A stretch of 64,000 nt of DNA, taken from Caballeronia jiangsuensis (GTDB lineage Bacteria; Pseudomonadota; Gammaproteobacteria; Burkholderiales; Burkholderiaceae). Shown here in pieces: positions 1-6,261 of the stretch (position 1 is its first letter; each line of letters starts with the position of its first letter). Where the stretch lies: positions 1 to 64,000 of the forward strand of contig JFHF01000030.1 in the NCBI GenBank assembly GCA_000648925.1. Direction: 5' to 3'. Position numbers and translations under genes: made by a program. Below the pieces are notes generated by a model, which was not told the DNA's origin, searched no databases, and saw only the letters and a list, made by a program, of their open reading frames with translations.

Positions 1-757
1 CGAAGCCGACCGCGACGGTCATCGCGAAAAGGCGCGTCGCATCGACGCTCACGCCGGCGGCTCTGGCGGCATCGTCGCCGAGCGCGAGCGGATCGAGCGG
101 ACGCATCACGAAGGGCAAGGCGGCGAGCGGCAGCACGAGCCACGCGAGCGCCGACATCAAGCCCGACGCGCCCGGCTGGTACAAGCTGCCGCTCGCCCAC
201 AACGACGCCCCGACGACCGTCTGCTCGAACAACGCGAGCAGGAGCGTCGAGATCGCGGAGAAGAGCAGCATGCACACGCTGCCCGCGAGCACGAGCCGAA
301 GCGGCGTCGCGCGCCAGCCGCCCGCCGCTGCCGCGACGCAGCCCGCCGCCGCGAGTCCGCACACGAACAGCAACGGCACCGACGCCGCGCCGACGATCTG
401 CGGCACGATCATCGCCGCGAGCAGGCCGAGTTGCGCGCCGCCGGTGATGCCGAGCAGATCGGGGGCGGCGAGCGGATTGCGCGTCAGCGCCTGAAAGAGC
501 GCGCCCGCGACCGCGAGACAGCCGCCCGCGACCAGCGCCGCCGCAACGCGCGGCGCACTCAGATCGAAGAGGAAAACATGCGCGAGCTGCGCGGCATCGC
601 TGCCCGGCGGCGCATCGAGCCATGCGCGGAATTGCGGGCCGAGACGCCATGTGGCGAGCGCGAGAATCGTCGCGATCAACGCAGCCGCGATCACGCCGAC
701 GCGATTGCGCGCAGCCACGCGATGCGGCGATGCGCTGACATAAGCGTGCGTCGTCAT
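1..757 (-). CDS. orbD: FecCD-type iron-siderophore ABC permease, truncated by the window edge
   Basis: Integral inner-membrane permease that would carry a ferric siderophore into the cytoplasm together with the adjacent ATPase. I translated the minus strand from the ATG at 757-755. The protein has a basic N-terminus, a long hydrophobic helix, the segment ARVAALVAGG-like region followed by FQALTRNPLAAPDLLGITGG, which is the hallmark of FecCD/BtuC permeases, and further membrane segments. About 252 codons are visible and the C-terminus lies outside the window. The start overlaps the stop of a 33-codon ORF (ATGA), itself coupled to the ATPase gene. Gene order matches the orbS-H-G-C-D part of ornibactin/malleobactin loci, so the symbol is by synteny. 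It could be a fused double-length FhuB-like permease; the visible part cannot tell. Confidence 0.85.
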   Translation of the reverse strand, partial: MTTHAYVSASPHRVAARNRVGVIAAALIATILALATWRLGPQFRAWLDAPPGSDAAQLAHVFLFDLSAPRVAAALVAGGCLAVAGALFQALTRNPLAAPDLLGITGGAQLGLLAAMIVPQIVGAASVPLLFVCGLAAAGCVAAAAGGWRATPLRLVLAGSVCMLLFSAISTLLLALFEQTVVGASLWASGSLYQPGASGLMSALAWLVLPLAALPFVMRPLDPLALGDDAARAAGVSVDATRLFAMTVAVGF

Positions 758-855
758 GCGGTCTTTTGTCCGACGATCAGTTCGATCACGAGCGACACGC
801 GCCGCCAGAACGAAGCCTTGTGACGCCAGCGGCGCCGGGTAGCGAGCGTCGTCAT
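754..855 (-). CDS. 33-residue ORF translationally coupled between ATPase and permease
   Basis: A tiny open frame of 33 residues that starts MTTLATRRRW and ends IVGQKTA. Its ATG (855-853) overlaps the ATPase stop codon as ATGA and its own stop (756-754) overlaps the permease start as ATGA, so ribosomes could pass through all three frames by termination-reinitiation. The peptide has a strongly basic half followed by a short hydrophobic stretch (VSLVIELIVG). I do not recognise a family. It may be a real small membrane-associated peptide or only a coupling device that hands ribosomes to the permease gene. Confidence 0.5.
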   Translation of the reverse strand: MTTLATRRRWRHKASFWRRVSLVIELIVGQKTA

Positions 856-1667
856 GCAGCGATATCCCTTTGCCCGATGCCTTCGTAAGCGGGCACGCAC
901 ATCGGCGCGCCGGTCTGCGGATGCGTGACGCGCAGCATGCGCACGCCGAAGGTTTCCTGCAAATGACGCGGATCGATCATCGCCTCGGGCGAGCCCTGCG
1001 CGACGATGCGTCCCGCGCGCATCAGCACGATCTCGTCGGAGAACGCCGCCGCCTGATTCAGGTCGTGCAGCACCCAGACGATCGTGAGGCCGCGTTCGCG
1101 ATTGAGCCGTCGCAGTTCCTGGAGGATGTCGAGTTGATGATGGATGTCGAGATACGTCGTCGGCTCGTCGAGCAGCACGATGGGCGCTTCCTGCGCGAGC
1201 GCCATGCCGATCCACGCGCGCTGCCGTTCGCCGCCCGAGAGCGCGGCGACATCGCGCGCGGCATCGTCGATGAGGCCGCTTGCGTCGAGTGCCGCATCGA
1301 TCGCCGTGTGGTCCGCGCGCGTGAGGCCGCGCATCCAGCCGCCGTGCGCATAGCGGCCATACGCGACCAGCTCGCGCACCGTGAGCCCCGCCGGAATCTG
1401 GTTGAACTGCGCGAGCATCGTGAGCGTGCGGGCAAGCTCGCGGCGGCGCATCGATGCGACCGGTTTGCCGTTCACGTCGACGACGCCCGCGCGCGCGGGC
1501 TGCAATCCGGCGAGCGTGCGCAGGAGCGTGCTCTTGCCGCAGCCGTTCGGCCCGCACAGCGCGGTGACGCGGCCCGCGGCGATATCGATATCGAGGCTCT
1601 CCAGTACGACGTCGTCGCGATAACCGACCGTCAATGAACGCGCGCGAAGCGCCGGACGAACTGTCAT
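852..1667 (-). CDS. orbC: Iron-siderophore ABC transporter ATP-binding protein (FecE/FhuC type)
   Basis: Cytoplasmic ATPase that powers ferric-siderophore import with the FecCD permease. The 271-residue protein has a Walker A GPNGCGKST, a Q-loop (LAQFNQIPAG), the ABC signature LSGGERQRA, Walker B IVLLDEPTTYLD and the switch histidine in VLHDLNQAA, all typical of the FepC/FhuC subfamily. The ATG at 1667 overlaps the stop of the hydroxylase gene by four bases, which fixes the start and places it in one operon. In ornibactin loci this position is orbC. The periplasmic binding protein expected for the system is not in the window and should lie further left. Confidence 0.9.
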   Translation of the reverse strand: MTVRPALRARSLTVGYRDDVVLESLDIDIAAGRVTALCGPNGCGKSTLLRTLAGLQPARAGVVDVNGKPVASMRRRELARTLTMLAQFNQIPAGLTVRELVAYGRYAHGGWMRGLTRADHTAIDAALDASGLIDDAARDVAALSGGERQRAWIGMALAQEAPIVLLDEPTTYLDIHHQLDILQELRRLNRERGLTIVWVLHDLNQAAAFSDEIVLMRAGRIVAQGSPEAMIDPRHLQETFGVRMLRVTHPQTGAPMCVPAYEGIGQRDIAA

Positions 1668-2662
1668 CGCGCCTCGCGGTAACTCTGCGCCATCGCGACG
1701 ACGACTTTGCGCGGTCCTTCGAACGGATCGCGTGCGTGCGCGCTCAGCATGTTGTCGAGCATCAGCACATCGCCCGTGAGCCACGGGAACGTGATGCGCT
1801 CATCGTCGAGCACGGCGCGGATTTCGGCGAGCGCATCGGCTTCGAGCGGCGCGCCGTCGCCGTAAAAGACGTTGCGCGGCACGTTGTCCAGACCGACTGC
1901 ATCGACGAGCGCTTCCTGCATGTCTTCGTCGAGCGTCGAAAGATGGAAGAGATTCGCCTGATTGAACCAGACCATGTCGCCCGTGCGCGGATGGCGCGCG
2001 ACCGCCTGACAACGCTCCTCCGTGCGCAGCAGCCGTTCGCCGTCCTCGCTGTCGCGCCATGCGCAGGCGATGCCGCGCGCCGCGCAGATCCGCTCGACCT
2101 CGCGCGGATCTTCCGTGCCGAATGCGTTCTGCCACGGCAGATCGAGCCCTTGCCCGAAGTTGCGCACGTAGAGCAGTTCGCGCTTCGCAAAGCGTTCGAC
2201 GAGCGATGGAGACAACGCGCGATACACCGCGCGGCTGTCCGCGATCGGCGTCGCGCCGCCCGAGTGCGCGGCGAGCGCGCAGTGGAACCAGATGCGCATC
2301 GGCCATTCGCGCGTGTACGACTGCTCGTTGTGCAGCGGAATCGAGCGATGCGGCGGATATTCCGTCGAGGTATACACCGCGCCTTCGACCTGGCTGCGCG
2401 GCGTCGATGCGAATTCATAGCCGATCAGCGGATCGCCGAACGACGCGGCGAAGCGCTGGAACGCCTCGATCGACTCGACGCGAAAGCCGGTGAAGCGCAC
2501 GCCGCCCGCGCGTTCGAGCGACTCGGCGACGATTCGTTGCAGCAGCGGCGTGGCGTCGGCGAGTGTCATGTCGGCGTCGGCGCGCGGCGATACGACGACC
2601 GGCAGGCCCGGCTCGATGCGCAGATCGGCCAGATCGGGCGAGGTCACGGATAGTTCGGTCAT
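1664..2662 (-). CDS. orbG: TauD/SyrP-type Fe(II)/2-oxoglutarate dioxygenase of siderophore assembly
   Basis: Predicted non-haem iron, 2-oxoglutarate-dependent hydroxylase of 332 residues. In ornibactin/malleobactin loci this gene product is thought to hydroxylate the aspartate residue that becomes an iron ligand. Visible features are the first iron-binding motif in PLHNEQSY (H-x-E), a distal histidine in LSAHARDPFEGPRK, and the arginine expected to hold 2-oxoglutarate just after it. The start at 2662 is preceded by GAGG about nine bases upstream; a longer frame to 2788 lacks family similarity at its N-terminus and runs into the MbtH gene. It lies 23 bases after that gene and overlaps the ATPase start by four. 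Confidence 0.88.
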   Translation of the reverse strand: MTELSVTSPDLADLRIEPGLPVVVSPRADADMTLADATPLLQRIVAESLERAGGVRFTGFRVESIEAFQRFAASFGDPLIGYEFASTPRSQVEGAVYTSTEYPPHRSIPLHNEQSYTREWPMRIWFHCALAAHSGGATPIADSRAVYRALSPSLVERFAKRELLYVRNFGQGLDLPWQNAFGTEDPREVERICAARGIACAWRDSEDGERLLRTEERCQAVARHPRTGDMVWFNQANLFHLSTLDEDMQEALVDAVGLDNVPRNVFYGDGAPLEADALAEIRAVLDDERITFPWLTGDVLMLDNMLSAHARDPFEGPRKVVVAMAQSYREAR

Positions 2663-2685
2663 GCTGAATCCTCGAAGCGTGCGAA

Positions 2686-2937
2686 TCAGTTGAGGCGCGC
2701 CTTCGCCTGCGCGTTGAGCGCGTCCATGTGACGGCGCAGGCTCGCGGGCCGCATGTCGGTCCACGTGTTCTCGATGTACGCGAGGCAATCGGCCTTCGCG
2801 CCGCGCTTGCCGGCTTCGCGCCAGCCTGCGGGGACTTCGCGGAAGGTCGGCCAGATCGAGTACTGCTCTTCGTCGTTGATGACGACCGTGTAGACGAGAT
2901 CGTCCGCTGCGTGATTCTGGTTTTGCTGTTGCGTCAT
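2686..2937 (-). CDS. orbH: MbtH-family NRPS accessory protein
   Basis: Small 83-residue protein that binds and activates adenylation domains of nonribosomal peptide synthetases. It carries the family signature [10 protein letters not shown] followed by VPAGW, then a C-terminal part with [11 protein letters not shown], matching the N-x-E-x-Q-x-S-x-W-P and T-W-x-D-x-R-P-x-S-L pattern. The ATG at 2937 gives the usual MbtH length; upstream in-frame ATGs would add about 40 unrelated residues and would cross the promoter found at 2980-3004. Its presence implies that NRPS genes of the siderophore lie outside the window. It is the first gene after the sigma factor gene. Confidence 0.93.
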   Translation of the reverse strand: MTQQQNQNHAADDLVYTVVINDEEQYSIWPTFREVPAGWREAGKRGAKADCLAYIENTWTDMRPASLRRHMDALNAQAKARLN

Positions 2938-2979
2938 GGTGATGTGTCTCTCGGGTGCGAAATGGGCCTTCATCGAATA

Positions 2980-3004
2980 GACGTTCGAGGCGCGCGCTTT
3001 TTTA
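2980..3004 (-). promoter_or_regulatory. OrbS/PvdS-type sigma promoter in front of the mbtH gene
   Basis: On the minus strand TAAAAAA (3004-2998) is followed, 17 bases after the first TAAA, by CGTC (2983-2980). This is the layout of iron-starvation sigma promoters (TAAAT-N16-CGT for PvdS; OrbS promoters are similar). It sits 42 bases before the mbtH ATG. The first three bases of the -35 element are the stop codon of the sigma gene itself. The match was read by eye. Confidence 0.7.
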
Positions 3005-3685
3005 CCGCCGACGCGCCCGCCCGCCGACGAACACGGGACACGCGACATTGCGTTCGCGCGCATCGAGACAATCGGCGCAATGCTGTTGCGCGTCGCGCAC
3101 CATGAAATGCACGAGCGTCTGCGAGACGTTCAGCGCGCGTGCCGTGCTCTGCAGCGTCTCTTCGCCGAGGCGAACCATTTCGAACGCGGTGCGGCTGCGA
3201 TCGGGCAACTGCGCGAGCGCATCGCAGACGCGGCGCAGCGTGTCGCGCGCCTGCACGCGCGCTTCGGGCGTAAGTTCCTGCGAGGGCACGTCGAAGCCGT
3301 CTTCCTCGTCCGCGCGATAGATGTTTTCGAGGCTTTGCCGGCGGCATGCGTCGATCGACGCGTTGCGCACCATGCGTGCGATGTAGCCCATCGGCTGACG
3401 CACCGCGTCCTGTTGCGGCAAGTCGATGAGATTGACGAAGACGTCGTGCACCACGTCCTCGGCGCGGCTCGCGCAACCGACCACGCCGCGCGCCATGTTC
3501 ACGAGCATCTGCCGGTTCGCGACGGCGATATCGAGCAGGCTCGGCTCGACCGACGGACGCTCGGGCGCCGCTTCGGGCGCGACCGGATCGAGCCGATGCC
3601 AGTACGCATCGAGAGACAGATTCGAAGGCGGCGGCGAGATCGAAGAACGCTTCGACGATGCCGGCTGGACGCGCATGTAAGCCAT
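3002..3685 (-). CDS. orbS: ECF sigma factor of the iron-starvation (PvdS/OrbS) group
   Basis: RNA polymerase sigma-70 family member of 227 residues. Region 2 contains [15 protein letters not shown] and the promoter-melting segment [19 protein letters not shown]; region 4 contains [40 protein letters not shown] helix-turn-helix sequence. The long N-terminal tail of about 50 residues before region 2 and the adjacent mbtH, tauD and ABC genes fit OrbS/MbaS, which drives siderophore genes when iron is scarce. No anti-sigma gene is adjacent, as in the PvdS group, where control is by Fur on transcription of the sigma gene; a Fur-like box lies 45 bases upstream. The C-terminus ends with a run of arginines. 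Confidence 0.9.
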   Translation of the reverse strand: MAYMRVQPASSKRSSISPPPSNLSLDAYWHRLDPVAPEAAPERPSVEPSLLDIAVANRQMLVNMARGVVGCASRAEDVVHDVFVNLIDLPQQDAVRQPMGYIARMVRNASIDACRRQSLENIYRADEEDGFDVPSQELTPEARVQARDTLRRVCDALAQLPDRSRTAFEMVRLGEETLQSTARALNVSQTLVHFMVRDAQQHCADCLDARERNVACPVFVGGRARRR

Positions 3686-3729
3686 AAATCGTGCTCCACT
3701 TTCGTAGGAGCCGCAAAGCTAGCGTAAAC

Positions 3730-3745
3730 GCGAATCATTCTCAAC
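3730..3745. promoter_or_regulatory. Putative Fur box upstream of orbS
   Basis: The sequence GCGAATCATTCTCAAC reads on the minus strand as GTTGAGAATGATTCGC, close to the Fur consensus GATAATGATAATCATTATC and to Fur boxes of Burkholderia siderophore genes. It lies 45-60 bases upstream of the sigma-factor ATG, where a repressor would cover the promoter. Confidence 0.6.
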
Positions 3746-4005
3746 ATAGCCCCTGCGCGTCAGGAGGTTGTAAGTTTATGCCCGACTTCGGCGCATTCCC
3801 TGTGTGGGCGCGGGAGTCCGCGAGGCGGACAAAATGTCAAGAACGTCCGTCGAGTCAATATTTTTTATCGTGCGTGCAATCTCCATTGCATGCGTTCACC
3901 GGCGGCCGCCTGCCTAAAGTTTCGATCCGAACGACCGTTATCCGATGTGTGGTCCGGCTTTCCCGCGAGGGTTCAGCCATCGCCGGACCGCCGCCGGAAT
4001 CCAAC
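3746..4005. other. Intergenic region between orbS and the diguanylate cyclase gene
   Basis: Together with the sigma-gene promoter and Fur box this makes a gene-free stretch of 320 bases (3686-4005). An ATG at 3691 is in frame with the cyclase downstream, but the translated leader has no conserved look and crosses the Fur box, so I treat it as untranslated. I see no repeat, RNA gene or terminator with a T-run here. Confidence 0.4.
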
Positions 4006-5169
4006 ATGGACAAACAAACTGAGGTGTTCACCCTGCCGCGCGGACGTGCGGCAACGTGGTTGCTGCACGCGGGCGCCGATATCCCCCGCGCGATTCGTGT
4101 CGCCCTCGTCGGGAGCCTGTTCGGGACGCTGCCGATTTTTGCGGGCGGCGTGCTGAATACGGTCGCAGTCGCGTGGGTGCTGGCTCGCCGGCATCCGACG
4201 GCCGCGTTCCACATCTGGCTCGCGCTCGAAATCGCCGTGTGCCTCGTGCGGCTGTGCGTGCTCGTCGTCGCCCGGCGTCGGGCGCGGGCGCGCAAATCCA
4301 CGCTGACCGACACCTACGTGCTGCTCGCGCCGCTGTGGGGCGCGACGGTCGGCTACGGCGCGCTCGTCTCCGTGCTATCGGGCGACTGGATCGCCTCGAC
4401 GCTCTCGTTTCTATCCGCGGCCGCGATGGTCGGCGGCATCTGCTTCCGCAATTTCGGCGCGCCGCGTCTCGTCGCGGTGATGATCTTTTTGTCGCTCGGG
4501 CCGTGCTGCATCGGCGCGGTGCTGGCGGGCGAGCCGACGCTCTGGCTCACGCTGCTGCAAATCCCCTTTTATCTCTTCGCGATGAGCGCCGCGGCATGGC
4601 GTCTGAACGGCATGCTCGTCTCGACGATGAAAGCCGAGCAGGAAAACGACCGCCGCGCGCGCCACGACGAACTGACCGGCCTGCTGAACCGCGCGGGCCT
4701 CTTTCAGGCGGTGCGTTCGCGCGAGCCGGGACGTGCGCGCGACAGCGCGGGCACCGCTCTGCTGTATCTCGATCTCGACGGCTTCAAGGCCGTCAACGAT
4801 GCGCACGGCCACGAAGTCGGCGACACGCTGCTCGCGCTCGTTGCGCGGCGCTTGCGGCACTTGTCGGGCGAAGGATCGCTGGTCGCGCGGCTCGGCGGCG
4901 ACGAGTTCGTGATCGTCACGCCGCCGCACGCCGATCCGCTCGCGCTGCCGGATGTGATCGTGCGCGAACTGTCGAAGCCGTTTCTCACCGATGGCGGCGT
5001 GACGCTCGAAATCGGCGTGAGCATCGGCATTGCGATGTTCGACCATCACCACGACGAGCTCGACGGCGTGCTGCGCGATGCCGACAACGCGCTCTATGGG
5101 GCGAAGCGCGCGGGCAAGAGCCGCTGGGTTTCGGCGGGGGTGAGGGAGTCGCTTGGGCTTGTTGCCTGA
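4006..5169 (+). CDS. Membrane-anchored diguanylate cyclase (GGDEF)
   Basis: Predicted to make cyclic di-GMP from two GTP. The 387-residue protein has a hydrophobic N-terminal half with about five or six membrane segments (roughly residues 31-60, 66-90, 105-125, 131-147, 155-175 and 180-198), then a cytoplasmic GGDEF domain with DELTGLLNRAG at about 221, YLDLDGFKAVNDAHGHEVGD and the active site RLGGDEF at 296-301. The product-inhibition I-site (RxxD five residues before GGDEF) is not seen; that position reads SGEG. The start at 4006 was chosen because the membrane domain begins shortly after it. No EAL domain is present. What the membrane part senses is unknown; the gene neighbours a Fur-controlled siderophore operon but is divergent from it. 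Confidence 0.9.
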   Translation: MDKQTEVFTLPRGRAATWLLHAGADIPRAIRVALVGSLFGTLPIFAGGVLNTVAVAWVLARRHPTAAFHIWLALEIAVCLVRLCVLVVARRRARARKSTLTDTYVLLAPLWGATVGYGALVSVLSGDWIASTLSFLSAAAMVGGICFRNFGAPRLVAVMIFLSLGPCCIGAVLAGEPTLWLTLLQIPFYLFAMSAAAWRLNGMLVSTMKAEQENDRRARHDELTGLLNRAGLFQAVRSREPGRARDSAGTALLYLDLDGFKAVNDAHGHEVGDTLLALVARRLRHLSGEGSLVARLGGDEFVIVTPPHADPLALPDVIVRELSKPFLTDGGVTLEIGVSIGIAMFDHHHDELDGVLRDADNALYGAKRAGKSRWVSAGVRESLGLVA

Positions 5170-5172
5170 GCG

Positions 5173-6261
5173 TCAGCGCTTCTCCACCTCCACCGTCTTC
5201 GCGTACCCGGTCAGTTCCAGATACCCGCGCCCATTCCCGCCATCGCCGTTCAACGTCACCGCGCCTTCCCAATACAGCGCCCCGGTCGAATCGCGCGAGT
5301 CGAGTTCCTGATCGTCGATGAGCGGAGTCAGCCGCCAGCGCATCCCGCCGACGCGCACGTTCATCGCGACCGGATAAACCGTGTTCGTGCGCAGCGAGCG
5401 CCATTGCCGCTCGGGCGTGAACTCGACATCGCCCGGGCCGAATTGCCGCGTCCGACCGTCGCGCTCGCGCAGCGCGGCGTGCGCCCAGACCGCATGGCCG
5501 TCGCGGGCGCGGACCTTGAAGGCCATCAGCGCGGCGCCGTCGTCGAGATTGGCGCCGAGCCAGTCCCAGCCCGCCGCATCGGATGACAACAGCGTGCTCG
5601 ACCATTCGTGATCGAGCCACGCGCGGCCCGTCACCGCGACGCTCGCATTCGCCTTTCCCGATGCCGATGGCCGCGTAACACTGCCCGTCACCTGCAACTG
5701 CGGCTCGCTGTAGTAGTAGCTCGCCTGTTCCGGCGACGGACCCTTGCGCGAATAGCCCTGCTCGCCCTGGATCATCGGCGGCTGCGTCGGCGTGAAGGTG
5801 AGATGAAGCGCGAAACCGGCGGCATCGGCGATGACCGAATAGCGGCCATCCGCCTCGCGCGTCATGCGCCACGCGTCGAGCTTGACGTCGGTGTTGCCGT
5901 CCTTCGCATACGCGAGGCCGAAGCCCTGCCGCGCGACGTTCTGATCGTGCACGAGCCGTCCGTACGCGGGATCGGACAACGCCGCGTGCGCGATGATCAG
6001 TTGCGACGGATCGAACGCACTCGCGCCCTGCTTCTTTCCCGTGTTCGAGCGAAAGAACGTGATCTGAAAACCCAGCGGCCGATGATCGGGCGTTTCGAGC
6101 CAGCCGGTCGCGTACCACCACTCCGTGCGATACGACGGATGCGCGCCGCTATCCTTCGGCCATTCGATCGCGTGCCCCGGCACGACGGGCGCGAACGCGG
6201 GTTCGTCGGCGAATGCGGCCAACGACGCAAACAGCCACGCGAGCAGCAGGACGACGCGCAT
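5173..6261 (-). CDS. AttH/CrtC family lipocalin-like exported protein
   Basis: A 362-residue protein with a Sec signal peptide (MRVVLLLAWLFASLAAFA, likely cut before DEPAF) and the two-lobed lipocalin-like fold of the AttH/CrtC family (carotenoid 1,2-hydratase relatives). Typical motifs are YRTEWWYATGW near residue 45, QITFFRSN, the YYYSEPQLQVTG segment and AWLDHEWSS. The ATG overlaps the stop of the ABC permease gene (TGATG), so it is the last gene of an ATPase-permease-AttH operon. It probably handles a hydrophobic ligand in the periplasm for the transporter. The enzymatic role suggested by the CrtC name need not apply. It ends three bases from the convergent cyclase gene. Confidence 0.82.
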   Translation of the reverse strand: MRVVLLLAWLFASLAAFADEPAFAPVVPGHAIEWPKDSGAHPSYRTEWWYATGWLETPDHRPLGFQITFFRSNTGKKQGASAFDPSQLIIAHAALSDPAYGRLVHDQNVARQGFGLAYAKDGNTDVKLDAWRMTREADGRYSVIADAAGFALHLTFTPTQPPMIQGEQGYSRKGPSPEQASYYYSEPQLQVTGSVTRPSASGKANASVAVTGRAWLDHEWSSTLLSSDAAGWDWLGANLDDGAALMAFKVRARDGHAVWAHAALRERDGRTRQFGPGDVEFTPERQWRSLRTNTVYPVAMNVRVGGMRWRLTPLIDDQELDSRDSTGALYWEGAVTLNGDGGNGRGYLELTGYAKTVEVEKR

